41,694 nt of DNA from CAZWEJ01 sp964632435 (lineage in GTDB: Bacteria; Patescibacteriota; Saccharimonadia; UBA4664; SCTI01), in the NCBI GenBank assembly GCA_964632435.1, contig CAZWEJ010000006.1, forward strand, positions 1 to 41,694. Direction: 5' to 3'. The notes beneath the pieces are model-generated. The model was given only the letters and a program-made list of their open reading frames with translations, was not told where the DNA came from and did not search any database. Shown here piece by piece: positions 30,945 to 39,051 of the stretch. Numbering within the stretch: position 1 is the first letter of the stretch; every line of letters starts with the position of its first letter. Position numbers and translations under genes: made by a program.

Positions 30945-31729
30945 TATTCGACTCTTGCTTTGCTTTTCTCGCTTTCGAGTGACTTCTTCAGCATTGCCAT
31001 AAGATCTTTGGAATCGGTAGTTTTTGGCATAGCACTCTTAGATTTCGGTTTCTGTCCCTTTACCTTCGCGTCAATAACATCTTCTAGTTCTTCGGTATAA
31101 GTGTCCCGAAAGTCTTCGGCAATAAAAGGTTCGGTTAAATGATCGATCAGTTTGAGTGCAACATCTAGCTCCTTCTTGTCGACCTTTGAGTTTGGCAGGT
31201 TGAGCTCACCGGGAGATCTTAAGTCAGATGGGAAATACATTTTTTCAAGAACTAAACCATGTCCAACCGGCTTGATGGCCGCTAGGCTCTCTCGGTTCCT
31301 CAAAACAAATCTAGCGATTGCGATCTTATTACTGCGCTTTAGCCCCTCTCTAAGCAATATATAGGCTTTTTCGGCACCCTTGGCTGGCTCTAGGTAATAT
31401 GGTTTCTCAAAGTAGCGAATATCAATTTCTGACTCATTGACGAACTCATCGATATCAATGGTTTTGGTCCTGGCGACATCAATCTTTTCAAAATCTTTAT
31501 CCGTTAGAATAATGTAATCGCCTGGTTGGTACTCGTAACCTTTTACGATTTCCTCATACGGTATTTCTTGTCCGTCGGCCTTACAAATTCGGGCGTAGCG
31601 GATTGGGGACATGTCCTTCTCGTGTAGCATTTTTAAATCGATTCCCCCTCTTGATTCACTACCGCTATACATCTTTACTGGTACATTTATTAGTCCGAAG
31701 CTCAATGATCCTGTCCAGATTGCTCGCAC
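30944..31729 (-). CDS. Ku, end-joining protein (second copy)
   Basis: A 261-residue bacterial Ku. It opens with the family signature MRAIWTGSLSFGLINVPVK and contains YEIVKGYEYQPGDYIILTDKD and the LKRSNKIAIARFVLR block. The C-terminal tail has the Lys-rich linker KGQKPKSKS and the conserved SKDLMAMLKKSLES motif. Ku forms a ring on double-strand ends and recruits LigD. The start is GTG with AAAGGAG upstream. It is about half identical by eye to the copy at 31796-32584, so the pair arose by duplication. A promoter candidate lies in the gap between the two, and it is translationally coupled to ligD. Confidence 0.96.
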   Translation of the reverse strand: MRAIWTGSLSFGLINVPVKMYSGSESRGGIDLKMLHEKDMSPIRYARICKADGQEIPYEEIVKGYEYQPGDYIILTDKDFEKIDVARTKTIDIDEFVNESEIDIRYFEKPYYLEPAKGAEKAYILLREGLKRSNKIAIARFVLRNRESLAAIKPVGHGLVLEKMYFPSDLRSPGELNLPNSKVDKKELDVALKLIDHLTEPFIAEDFRDTYTEELEDVIDAKVKGQKPKSKSAMPKTTDSKDLMAMLKKSLESEKSKARVE

Positions 31730-31760
31730 GATTTCTCCTTTCGCGCTTATTGTTTTGTAT

Positions 31761-31790
31761 ATTATAAGCTCGAAAGTTGAAGCGGCTCAA
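31761..31790 (-). promoter_or_regulatory. promoter between the two Ku genes
   Basis: TTGAGC (31790-31785), an 18-base spacer and a perfect TATAAT (31766-31761) on the minus strand, in the 66-base gap. It would let the second Ku and ligD be transcribed apart from the first Ku. Confidence 0.6.
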
Positions 31791-31795
31791 ATCTT

Positions 31796-32584
31796 CTAGC
31801 TGCGAGATTTAGCCTTTTTGGGCTGTTCCAGTGATGCACGCAGAGTCGCCATCAAATCCTTAGAGCTGGTCGGTGAGGGTGCCTTTGAGCGCCTTGCCGG
31901 TTTGTGCCCACTTATTTTCTCTTGAATAATGTTTTCAAGCTCCTCGGTGTACGTATCGTGGTAGTCCTCGGCAATAAAAGGGTCAGTCAATTGATCGACT
32001 AGCTTTAAAGCCATCTCTACCTCGCTTTTGTTAACAGACTCAGCATCGGGGAGGTTGAGTTGATCAGGTTGTCTGAGTTCAGAAGGAAATCTCATTTGAT
32101 TTAGTATTAGTGCCCTTCCAACCGGTTTAATAGCTGCAAGGTGCTCGCGGTTTCGGATTACGAATTTTGCTATGGCAATTCGGTTGCTACGTTGAAGAGC
32201 TTCACGTAGAAGCGCATAAGGTTTCTCGGCATTTTTTGCAGGCTCTAAGTAATAGGGCTTCTCAAAATATCTAACATCAATCTCTGATTCATTAGCAAAT
32301 TGAGAAATGTCGATAGTTTTAGTTCTCTCCGCGTTGGCCTTCTCAAAATCCTCTTCAGTTATAACAACGTATTCTCCTTCACCAACCTCGTATCCTTTAA
32401 CGATATCACCCATCTGGACTTCCCTGTTTTCGTCCTTGCAGAACTTGGCATATCGAATTGGAGACAAGTCTTCCTTATGAAGCATAGTTAAATTAATGCC
32501 ACCACGACTTTCGCTGCCGCTAAATAGTTTTACGGGGATATTTATTAGCCCGAAGGATATCGAGCCATTCCACATAGCGCGCAT
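31796..32584 (-). CDS. Ku, end-joining protein (first copy)
   Basis: A 262-residue bacterial Ku, paralogue of the next gene. It opens with MRAMWNGSISFGLINIPVK, has FSGSESRGGINLTMLH, the LQRSNRIAIAKFVIR block and ends in the tail KPARRSKAPSPTSSKDLMATLRASLEQP. The C-terminal SKDLMAxLrxSLE motif is the same in both copies. The sequences have diverged across the core, so the two could form a heterodimer, as is suspected for bacteria with several Ku genes, or act on different occasions. A Shine-Dalgarno (GGGAGC) lies upstream, and a promoter at 32608-32635. Confidence 0.96.
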   Translation of the reverse strand: MRAMWNGSISFGLINIPVKLFSGSESRGGINLTMLHKEDLSPIRYAKFCKDENREVQMGDIVKGYEVGEGEYVVITEEDFEKANAERTKTIDISQFANESEIDVRYFEKPYYLEPAKNAEKPYALLREALQRSNRIAIAKFVIRNREHLAAIKPVGRALILNQMRFPSELRQPDQLNLPDAESVNKSEVEMALKLVDQLTDPFIAEDYHDTYTEELENIIQEKISGHKPARRSKAPSPTSSKDLMATLRASLEQPKKAKSRS

Positions 32585-32607
32585 AGTTGAGCTCCCTGAT
32601 TGATGAC

Positions 32608-32635
32608 ATCATAAATGCCTAGGGATCTAATACAA
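32608..32635 (-). promoter_or_regulatory. promoter of the ku-ku-ligD operon
   Basis: TTGTAT (32635-32630), a 16-base spacer and TATGAT (32613-32608) on the minus strand. The leader of about 20 bases contains a Shine-Dalgarno sequence, unlike the leaderless genes nearby. Confidence 0.6.
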
Positions 32636-32678
32636 ATCGGGAGAAGTTACAAATTGAGCGTAACAATGTAGCAATTTT

Positions 32679-33539
32679 TTATGTTTCAAGTTCAAGCAGT
32701 TTTGCTCTAATCCTTTTCGATCGCTCTCCAACTCCATTGAATGGATCATTAGTGGCGGCGCTCAATATAAATGCGGCAGTTGTCAGAGCATCGAAGGGCT
32801 TGCTTCGGTTTTGGATCCAAAAAGCAGAAGCTAGACCGATAGGAACTGATGAGGCGTCAGATGCCGAATGGTTCAGGCTAGTTAAGCTGTATTTTCCTTC
32901 TGCAGCGGCAATAGCCTCTTGATCAAAAACGAAATACTGACACCTGCTTATTTGGACCAGCTGTTCAATTATTTGAAGTTTTCCCACCACGCCAGCATTA
33001 GGTTTTATTGCGAGAGGAATATGATGGTTATTCGCTAGTTCGAAAATTCCAGGCATAGTTGATACAACTAAAATGTTTGGATTTCCCGTAATTAAATCAG
33101 GGTTGAATTTTAAAATGGTAATAGCTTCTTCCGTAATAATAATCGGCAGTTCAGCTTTTCGGACAATCGACTCAATAAGAATTGCTGTCTCTGAATTGTT
33201 GGTAATATTTGCGCCAATAACAATTGCGTCAAAATCCGAAGCTATATGGAGCAGCTCACCCAGGGCAGATCTTGCGATAGACCCTGATTGGGTAGACGGT
33301 AGAAAAAAACCGGCATCGAGACCAGGCAACAAACGCCTGAGGCTGTCGGGCATGGCCGCCTTAATTTCACCTATCCCGCTGGCTTCTGCCACCTCAAAAA
33401 TATGCTGTATCTGGCTGAACTCATGCTTGTGGCCACCAATGATGAGTAGCCTTCCTGATCTTCCAATGCTTGTCGGACGATTCCAGAGAATATCTGGGAA
33501 TAGTGGCTCATCTTTTTGAGTCAAAAACTGAACGCTCAT
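32679..33539 (-). CDS. divergent ribokinase-like protein, possibly NAD(P)HX-dehydratase (YjeF C-terminal) related
   Basis: A 286-residue soluble protein. The opening RSGRLLIIGGHKHEFSQIQHIFEVA and the next part GEIKAAMPDSLRR resemble the beginning of ADP/ATP-dependent NAD(P)H-hydrate dehydratases (GGS..y.GA...a). The segment DAIVIGANI then IITEEAITIL also fits. But the terminal GTGDVLTG motif of active members is replaced by SVPIGLASAF, so the catalytic Asp seems lost. I regard this as a weak family call. It lies three bases after the endonuclease IV gene on the same strand, so the two are co-transcribed. It could be an inactive or regulatory relative. Confidence 0.55.
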   Translation of the reverse strand: MSVQFLTQKDEPLFPDILWNRPTSIGRSGRLLIIGGHKHEFSQIQHIFEVAEASGIGEIKAAMPDSLRRLLPGLDAGFFLPSTQSGSIARSALGELLHIASDFDAIVIGANITNNSETAILIESIVRKAELPIIITEEAITILKFNPDLITGNPNILVVSTMPGIFELANNHHIPLAIKPNAGVVGKLQIIEQLVQISRCQYFVFDQEAIAAAEGKYSLTSLNHSASDASSVPIGLASAFWIQNRSKPFDALTTAAFILSAATNDPFNGVGERSKRIRAKLLELET

Positions 33540-33542
33540 ATT

Positions 33543-34379
33543 CTAGTCCGTAAGCTGAGCCAATTTGTCCAAGTTAGGCTTATCGGGTCCCTTTTTATCT
33601 ATCCCGGGCACCTCAAGAATACCGACCTTATCTTTAACCTTCGGGTTATTGAGTATTACCTTAAAGCCCTCATCACCAATAAACCCTTTTCCAATATTCT
33701 CGTGGCGGTCTCGGTTGCTCCCTATATCGGTCATGGAGTCGTTTAGATGAATTACGGGTAGCTTATCCAGCCCAATAAGCTTATCGAACTTGTCCAGCGC
33801 CTCATCCCATCCTTCGTTCGTGCGCACTTCATAGCCACCAGCAAGCATGTGACATGTATCTAGACAGAACTCAATGCGTTCGTCTTTGCCTGTAGCTTCA
33901 TAGATCGCTGCAAGTTCCTCAATACTATTGCCAATGCTGCCACCCTGGCCAGCCGAGATCTCGAGTAGCAGTTTACTGCTCTTAACGGGCTCAACTACTT
34001 CTTTTAGCGATTCAACCAAAACGGGCATAACCTTCTCGAGTCCCTCCCCTTTGTGGGAGCCCATATGAGTTACAACCCCTAAAATTCCGAGCTTTTCGGC
34101 GTTAACCATTGTTTGCTTTGCTGCATCAACCGATTTTCGACGTAACACTGTATCTGGTGTACCGTAGGCTGTTAGATACATCATATGTAGATATGGAGGC
34201 ATATTGTTATCTTCGGTTGCCTGCTTGAATGCATCAGCAACCTCGTCGCTATAAGTCGGCATAGAAAATGTGCGCGGGCTGCCGGCAAAAAACTGCAATG
34301 CTTGTGCGCCTATAGTTTTAGCTCTGGCTGGGGTGCCAGCTAGATCGCCTTTTGTAGATATATGTAGACCGTATTTCAC
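33543..34379 (-). CDS. nfo: endonuclease IV (AP endonuclease)
   Basis: A 278-residue TIM-barrel enzyme with the typical Nfo blocks: YGLHIS at the start, QFFAGSPR, THMGSHKGEG, LLEISAGQGGSIG, FCLDTCHMLAGGY, IHLNDSMTDIGSNRDRHENIGKG and ILEVPG followed by KGPDKPNLD. The His, Glu and Asp residues in these blocks bind the three zinc ions. It cuts DNA at abasic sites and removes 3' blocking groups. The length is normal. The start is GTG. The gene shares an mRNA with the ribokinase-like gene and lies in a block of DNA-repair genes (Ku, LigD, exonuclease, helicase). Confidence 0.95.
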   Translation of the reverse strand: MKYGLHISTKGDLAGTPARAKTIGAQALQFFAGSPRTFSMPTYSDEVADAFKQATEDNNMPPYLHMMYLTAYGTPDTVLRRKSVDAAKQTMVNAEKLGILGVVTHMGSHKGEGLEKVMPVLVESLKEVVEPVKSSKLLLEISAGQGGSIGNSIEELAAIYEATGKDERIEFCLDTCHMLAGGYEVRTNEGWDEALDKFDKLIGLDKLPVIHLNDSMTDIGSNRDRHENIGKGFIGDEGFKVILNNPKVKDKVGILEVPGIDKKGPDKPNLDKLAQLTD

Positions 34380-34414
34380 ATTAACAGTGTTGCATACAAA
34401 ATCGCAAAATCAAA

Positions 34415-34624
34415 TTAGTCCTCGTCGGCGTAATCGGGATTGGGTAACTGCTCATAGTAAACAAGTTGATTTTTACCTGTTTGGATGCCGTTTACCATAT
34501 TGTCGGCCTCCTCTTCTTCGTATCCAAGGGCAACCAACTTGCGGACCTTATCTAGAGAGCTTAGGTCGGACTCTAGTATTTCTGCCGCCCACTTTTTGCG
34601 TCTTTCCTGCTTAATACTTTCCAT
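34415..34624 (-). CDS. 69-residue hypothetical protein
   Basis: A small charged protein. Residues 1-35 are helical (MESIKQERRKKWAAEILES), followed by SLDKVRKLVALGYEEEEADNMV, which reads like a short UBA-like or SHOCT-like helical unit, and an acidic tail ending in PDYADED. I chose the ATG at 34624, because GGAGGG lies four bases upstream; the GTG at 34636 lies inside that site. No family is recognised. It stands between nfo and the divergent helicase gene. Confidence 0.6.
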   Translation of the reverse strand: MESIKQERRKKWAAEILESDLSSLDKVRKLVALGYEEEEADNMVNGIQTGKNQLVYYEQLPNPDYADED

Positions 34625-34721
34625 AGTGCCCTCCACCGTTACGCCACCATAATGCTACCCATTTTTGTGTTTCGCATTGTTCTTTAATCCAAGTCGATAA
34701 CATTGCAAACGAATTTTTCTG

Positions 34722-34727
34722 TAAACT
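34722..34727 (+). promoter_or_regulatory. -10 box of the helicase gene
   Basis: TAAACT, preceded by TG and ending six bases before the ATG at 34734. The nearest -35-like hexamer (TTGCAA, 34703) is too close. A leaderless transcript is predicted. Confidence 0.5.
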
Positions 34728-34733
34728 GTTGTT

Positions 34734-35906
34734 ATGTCTTATCAATTATCCAGCGAACAAGTAGATGCATTAAGGGCAATTGGCTCCTGGTATCGTTCAA
34801 AATCACAACCTTTTTTAACTTTAGGCGGCTACGCAGGTACCGGAAAATCAACATTAATCGCTTATGTCCGCAAAGCGCTGAAGGAAAACGATCCCGATAC
34901 GCGAGTGGCATTTTGCGCTTTTACAGGAAAAGCAGTTCGAGTTCTCGATACAACACTAAAGAAGAACAAAGTATCTCGGCGAGGTGACAACCTTTCAACA
35001 ATTCATAGCCTTATATACAATTCGATACTCGACTCACATGGCCACGTTATCGGCTGGAGATTAAAAACTAGTCTGGAATACGACCTGATAATTGTCGACG
35101 AGGCCAGCATGGTAACTGCAGACATATGGTCCGACCTATTATCTTTTAAGATTCCTATTTTAGTTGTTGGCGACCACGGTCAGTTACCTCCAGTTGCCGG
35201 AAATTTTAACTTAATGTCAGATCCGGAACTTAAGTTAGAGAAGATTTTTCGCCAAAAAGAGCAAAGTCCTATTGTTGATGTTGCCACTATGGCAAGGATT
35301 AATGGCTATATTCCACCTGGGGATTACGGCGACAGTGTAGTCAAATATGATCGACGAGGAGAGGATATCGGTCTTGAGATGGAAGAGATTATGCAAAACT
35401 GGAAGCCCGATTGGCTGGTTCTATGCGGATATAACCATACAAGAGTAAAACTCAATGCATCATTGCGCGTTCAGGTTGGTTTTGATGAAGAGAGGCCCGT
35501 CATTGGGGACCATGTGATCTGCTTAAAAAATAACGCTACAGCAAAGCTTTATAACGGCATGACCGGCGTAATATCTGATATCAGAAAGCCAGAAAATGAT
35601 GACGAGTCGATGTGGTATCAAGCAGATATTAGCTTTGAAGACTTTGAGTATGAAGGCATGATTCTTCGCGATCAGTTTGGGTCAAAGGAGACTATCTCAC
35701 CGGTTCCAAAAGCCCCGGATGGTAAGAGAGGTGACCTATTTGATTATGGCTATGCGCTTACGGTTCACAAGGCTCAGGGATCTTCTTCGGAAACCGTTCT
35801 GCTCTTTGAGGAGCGCAATCGGCATATGAGTGACGAAGATTGGCGCAGATGGCTGTATACGGCTGTAACACGCGCTGAGAGCCGATTAATTATTGTTGGC
35901 GACTAG
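34734..35906 (+). CDS. SF1B DNA helicase, RecD/Dda-like
   Basis: A 390-residue ATP-dependent helicase. Motif I: GGYAGTGKST (31-40). Motif II: IIVDEASMV (119-127). Motif III: VGDHGQLPPVAG (145-156). Motif IV: FRQKEQSPIVDVA (172-184). Then come ALTVHKAQGSSSETVLLF and YTAVTRAESRLIIVG near the C-terminus (motifs V and VI). The order and the short length resemble phage T4 Dda or the C-terminal half of RecD2, not a full RecD. Such enzymes unwind 5'-3' and remove proteins from DNA. No RecB or RecC is nearby. It shares an orientation with the next coiled-coil gene. Confidence 0.92.
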   Translation: MSYQLSSEQVDALRAIGSWYRSKSQPFLTLGGYAGTGKSTLIAYVRKALKENDPDTRVAFCAFTGKAVRVLDTTLKKNKVSRRGDNLSTIHSLIYNSILDSHGHVIGWRLKTSLEYDLIIVDEASMVTADIWSDLLSFKIPILVVGDHGQLPPVAGNFNLMSDPELKLEKIFRQKEQSPIVDVATMARINGYIPPGDYGDSVVKYDRRGEDIGLEMEEIMQNWKPDWLVLCGYNHTRVKLNASLRVQVGFDEERPVIGDHVICLKNNATAKLYNGMTGVISDIRKPENDDESMWYQADISFEDFEYEGMILRDQFGSKETISPVPKAPDGKRGDLFDYGYALTVHKAQGSSSETVLLFEERNRHMSDEDWRRWLYTAVTRAESRLIIVGD

Positions 35907-35953
35907 CAAAGCGCCCGTTATACTAGTCGAAGTAAGGAGGCGAAATACAGATA

Positions 35954-36364
35954 ATGGAAGACACAAAAACTGTAGTTGAGGACGAAACTACCTTAAGCGC
36001 TATACACCGATTAATGCTCGAGATGGAAGAAACGCGGGGCAAGATTAAAGGTATGCGCGACAATATAAAGGATGTTTTGCTTCAAAACGAGGAATACCAG
36101 CAGCTTCAAGAAGAAATCAAAGAGCTGTCCGAAAAAAGAAAGAAGGCTAAAAGTCTACTCGAGTCAGATCGAGATTTTCAAACTTTAAATAGTGAGCTTG
36201 AGGAGCTTAAGTTCAAGCTTAAAGACCTCCAAGAAATTATGAGTCATCACCTGGTGACGCACTATAACGATACGCGTGAAACTCAAATTAAGGACAGCGA
36301 TGGCGAAGTAAGACAAATAATTTTAAGCGCTAAGGTTGGCAAGCCGGAAGCAATTATGGAGTAG
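35954..36364 (+). CDS. 136-residue coiled-coil protein, function unknown
   Basis: A small protein. Residues about 13-110 are a long heptad-like helix rich in Glu, Lys and Leu (LMLEMEETRGKIKGMRDNIK ... LEELKFKLKDLQEIM), followed by a short beta-like end (GEVRQIILSAKVGKPEAI). This looks like a two-stranded coiled coil with a small C-terminal part. AAGGAGG lies 13 bases before the ATG, a long spacing, but no better start exists. It follows the helicase gene by 47 bases and may be its partner; a TATACT in the gap could be a promoter. The 3' end overlaps the convergent nuclease gene by 11 bases. Confidence 0.7.
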   Translation: MEDTKTVVEDETTLSAIHRLMLEMEETRGKIKGMRDNIKDVLLQNEEYQQLQEEIKELSEKRKKAKSLLESDRDFQTLNSELEELKFKLKDLQEIMSHHLVTHYNDTRETQIKDSDGEVRQIILSAKVGKPEAIME

Positions 36365-36914
36365 CCTCAAGATTTGTTTGTTTCTTCTGCTTGGTTTCGT
36401 TAACGCTACAACCCGACCACAAGCCGCGATTGTTTTCGCGGGCTAATCGCTCACAGTCTCTAAACTTCTCTAGCTTATCGTTCGGGTAAAGTGTGTAGGC
36501 GAAGGCATACCCTTCCTCAACCATTTTTTGATTGATAAAGGTTCCATCTTCTAGGTATACATAGCGAAGCAGTCTTCCATACCGATCACGATCATCAGAT
36601 TGAGTGTCTGCTTCTAGCCTCACCCATCTGTCTTTTACTAGGTGAGCCATTTTTTCACTGGCAATCTTGCCAAAACATTGCACTCCCGTTCTGGGGTCTT
36701 TAGTTTCCGGTGTATCGATGCCAATCAGACGTATAGTCTCGGTTTTTCCAGCAATCTTCACCTTTATTGTGTCCCCATCGCTGATATCTTCAACGTGGTA
36801 AAGGCCAGGTTTGATATCCTCTTTCGGGGAGTCTAGCTGGCCGGTATTGCTGATTGATGCTCCAAGAAAGAACAATATAATTATCGCAAACAGTATGCCG
36901 AACTTCTTTAGCAT
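36354..36914 (-). CDS. secreted or membrane-anchored thermonuclease (staphylococcal-nuclease fold)
   Basis: A 186-residue protein with an N-terminal hydrophobic segment (about 4-20), used as an anchor or signal. The SNase domain has Asp48 (SDGDT), Arg62 (TIRLIG), Asp67-Thr68-Glu70 (IDTPE) and Arg114 (DRYGR), which correspond to Asp21, Arg35, Asp40, Thr41, Glu43 and Arg87 of staphylococcal nuclease. All active-site residues are present, so a calcium-dependent DNase/RNase is expected. Outside the cell it could supply nucleotides, which small host-dependent bacteria often cannot make. A TACAAT lies six bases before the ATG. Confidence 0.92.
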   Translation of the reverse strand: MLKKFGILFAIIILFFLGASISNTGQLDSPKEDIKPGLYHVEDISDGDTIKVKIAGKTETIRLIGIDTPETKDPRTGVQCFGKIASEKMAHLVKDRWVRLEADTQSDDRDRYGRLLRYVYLEDGTFINQKMVEEGYAFAYTLYPNDKLEKFRDCERLARENNRGLWSGCSVNETKQKKQTNLEATP

Positions 36915-36920
36915 ACATCC

Positions 36921-36926
36921 ATTGTA
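36921..36926 (-). promoter_or_regulatory. -10 box of the thermonuclease gene
   Basis: TACAAT on the minus strand, six bases before the ATG at 36914, as at the hydrolase gene at the window's left end. A leaderless transcript is predicted. Confidence 0.5.
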
Positions 36927-36941
36927 CGCGAACTAAATTAA

Positions 36942-37142
36942 CTATTCTTCATCCTCGTATCTTTGCTTATTCATCTCTTCTCGGTCCTGTTCTTCTTCTT
37001 CGGCGGCCTCTCTTTGCTGCTCGACAGATTCGCTCCTGGCCTCATTCCTGACATCTTTTGCAATCTGTTTGAGTTCTGGGTCATTGGCCTCATTTGCTTT
37101 TTCAATTAAGTCGGCTTGCTGCCTTGATACATCAGGATCCAT
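36942..37142 (-). CDS. 66-residue highly charged protein, function unknown
   Basis: A small acidic, helical protein, rich in Glu, Arg, Gln and Asp (MDPDVSRQQADLIEKANEAN ... EEEEQDREEM). No Cys, Trp or membrane segment. A GGGGGTG Shine-Dalgarno-like stretch precedes the ATG. It has the composition of a short coiled-coil or disordered stress protein. No family is recognised. Confidence 0.55.
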   Translation of the reverse strand: MDPDVSRQQADLIEKANEANDPELKQIAKDVRNEARSESVEQQREAAEEEEQDREEMNKQRYEDEE

Positions 37143-37214
37143 ATCACCCCCTTAGTTATAAATGGAAATGTACACTTTTGTGCAAAAGTTGTCGTTAGAC
37201 TTTTTGACGACATC

Positions 37215-37236
37215 AAAAAACCCCGGCGAACCGGGG
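37215..37236 (-). terminator. strong Rho-independent terminator of the pilin gene
   Basis: On the minus strand CCCCGG (37236-37231), loop TTCG and CCGGGG (37226-37221) are followed by TTTTTT. It is a near-ideal terminator 20 bases after the pilin stop. Confidence 0.92.
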
Positions 37237-37257
37237 AGTTTTGATAAATAGGCTTTC

Positions 37258-37671
37258 TTAGTTTGCCGATGATACGGTGTAGGTACCGTTGGTGGCTTCT
37301 GGATCTCTTGAATTCTCCAAGGTTGCGGAGATTGTGTAAGAGTCACAAACTGCACCAGTACAGCTAGGTGTGTATGCGTAAGCTGCTTTTGACTTTGGAT
37401 CTTCTGGTACATCCTTGATGTAGGCACCATTTGCCTCAAGATCTGCTTCCCATCCACTGGAGTCTGGGTAGGTGTTGTTATCGTTGTAGTAGGTCTCAAG
37501 AGCTGTCTTGATGTTTCTAAGATCAGACTTTCTCTGTGAGTCGCGAGCCCTCTGAGGGCCGCTGATTAGGTTAGGTACGATCAAAACGGCCAAAATACCG
37601 ATGATCACGATGACGATCAATAGCTCGAGGAGCGTAAAACCGCCTTGCTTTCTTAATATGTTTTTATGCAT
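37258..37671 (-). CDS. type IV pilin-like protein (class III signal, PulG/PilA-like)
   Basis: A prepilin of about 137 residues. The leader MHKNILRKQGG is cut after the second Gly of GG|FTLLELLIVIVIIGILAVLI, with Glu at +5, followed by the usual 20-residue hydrophobic helix. The mature part has the pseudopilin-like RARDSQRKSDLRNIKTALE helix and a C-terminal domain with one Cys pair (SCTGAVCDS). The start is the ATG at 37671; a GTG 12 bases upstream is possible. No prepilin peptidase, ATPase or platform gene is here, so the machine is encoded elsewhere. Candidate roles are twitching, host attachment or DNA uptake. Confidence 0.92.
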   Translation of the reverse strand: MHKNILRKQGGFTLLELLIVIVIIGILAVLIVPNLISGPQRARDSQRKSDLRNIKTALETYYNDNNTYPDSSGWEADLEANGAYIKDVPEDPKSKAAYAYTPSCTGAVCDSYTISATLENSRDPEATNGTYTVSSAN

Positions 37672-37749
37672 GTGAATGCTCACCTATTTAATTACTTGAT
37701 CCTAGCATAAGCATTATGTGTAAGTCTGTCAACATTTTTTCTTCGAGTG

Positions 37750-39051
37750 TTATCTGCAGGCATTTTGGACCGCTTTGCCAGCCCTAAGGGATTCCATCCA
37801 CCCCAGGTTATCAAAAAATGCTTGAACCATAACATTGTAATGAGTCGCGGCGGGATAGATCTTTAATTCGGCTGGTCCTTTAGTATTTGCACAAATCTTC
37901 TTGAAAGCAGGGTCTTGTTGAGATGGGAGAATAACGTTATCTTGCCCTCCTTGAATAATTCGTTTAGCGCTAGTGGTTTTTTGATCTCCTACAGCGTTTA
38001 ATCTTAAATCACGTGCTAAATCTGCATATTGCGGGCTATCTATCTTGCCATCGCTCATATCTGCGATAAATTCTGGAGTATAAACTCCTGGAGGTGTTTT
38101 CCCAAAGTGAGCGATTAAATTATCTATACAGTGCGCTTGAGCCTCAGCTTCAAAATTTGGAGCCCACCTAGAAGTTAGAATTTGGTCTATGGGGTACTGC
38201 TCATTGTAGATATCCTGGTAGCTTGTGAGTACGAATGGGCCAAACCAGTTGATATTAGCTCCTTTTGTAACGTCTGTAAGCGTGCGTTCAACGTCGCTGA
38301 CTGGCCCAAAGCCGACAACTCCTTTTATTTTCACATTTGGGGCATACTCCGGCGATATCTTGTCAGCCCACATTACTGCGTGTCCTCCCTGTGAGAAACC
38401 TGCTAAAAATACGTTGTTATCGTCTAAGCGGTTTTTTACAGGGTTCCAGTTTTCCAGAGCTCTTACGCCGTCAATTACAGCCCTTCCTTCAAGTTGACCG
38501 TCCATGTAGTGGTGTATCCTGGTCGGGTCTCTCATACCCTCATAATCGGTAATAAATGTGGCATAACCCTGCCCAGCATAAGTCATCATATGAGACTCAT
38601 AATTTGCCCAGTTCTTTACTTGAGGTTGCTCTAAACTGGCCGCACACTGATCGCCAATGCCTGTCGTTCCTGGCGCAAACCCCATTATTGGCAACTTACT
38701 ACCATTTTGAGGCACATAAGCTCGGCCAAACACGACAATTTTGTCGCCGTCTTCATCATAAGATGTGTATTTAATTAAGGCTTTAGTTACTCCCGACTTT
38801 GGCGCAGGAGCTGACTGACCATAATTCTGTTTAGAAATAGCTGCAGCTTGTTCGGCTGTAAATGATTGAGTTGATACTACCTCAACAATGTCGCCAGCGT
38901 CAGGGTACTTATTCTGTTGAGGCGCGTTATTTCTAACTATGCCCTCGATTTTTGATGAATCTCGCTCCATCCAGAGAGCAACGGCAGCAATAATTACTGC
39001 TATGGCAATGAGCCACCATATACGTAATCGCATTTTTCTTCTCTTAGCCAT
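37750..39051 (-). CDS. secretory lipase (LIP family), membrane-anchored
   Basis: A 433-residue alpha/beta hydrolase. The N-terminus is basic with one transmembrane helix (about 12-28), so the catalytic part is outside. The catalytic triad is Ser220 (AGFSQGGH), Asp371 (GGQDNVI) and His404 (ATHYNVM). The segment APGTTGIGDQCA precedes it and DYEGMRDP follows the usual LIP pattern. This corresponds to the secretory lipase family known from actinobacteria and Candida. It could release fatty acids from host or environmental lipids. The start lies eight bases inside the end of the GNAT gene. Confidence 0.88.
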   Translation of the reverse strand: MAKRRKMRLRIWWLIAIAVIIAAVALWMERDSSKIEGIVRNNAPQQNKYPDAGDIVEVVSTQSFTAEQAAAISKQNYGQSAPAPKSGVTKALIKYTSYDEDGDKIVVFGRAYVPQNGSKLPIMGFAPGTTGIGDQCAASLEQPQVKNWANYESHMMTYAGQGYATFITDYEGMRDPTRIHHYMDGQLEGRAVIDGVRALENWNPVKNRLDDNNVFLAGFSQGGHAVMWADKISPEYAPNVKIKGVVGFGPVSDVERTLTDVTKGANINWFGPFVLTSYQDIYNEQYPIDQILTSRWAPNFEAEAQAHCIDNLIAHFGKTPPGVYTPEFIADMSDGKIDSPQYADLARDLRLNAVGDQKTTSAKRIIQGGQDNVILPSQQDPAFKKICANTKGPAELKIYPAATHYNVMVQAFFDNLGWMESLRAGKAVQNACR

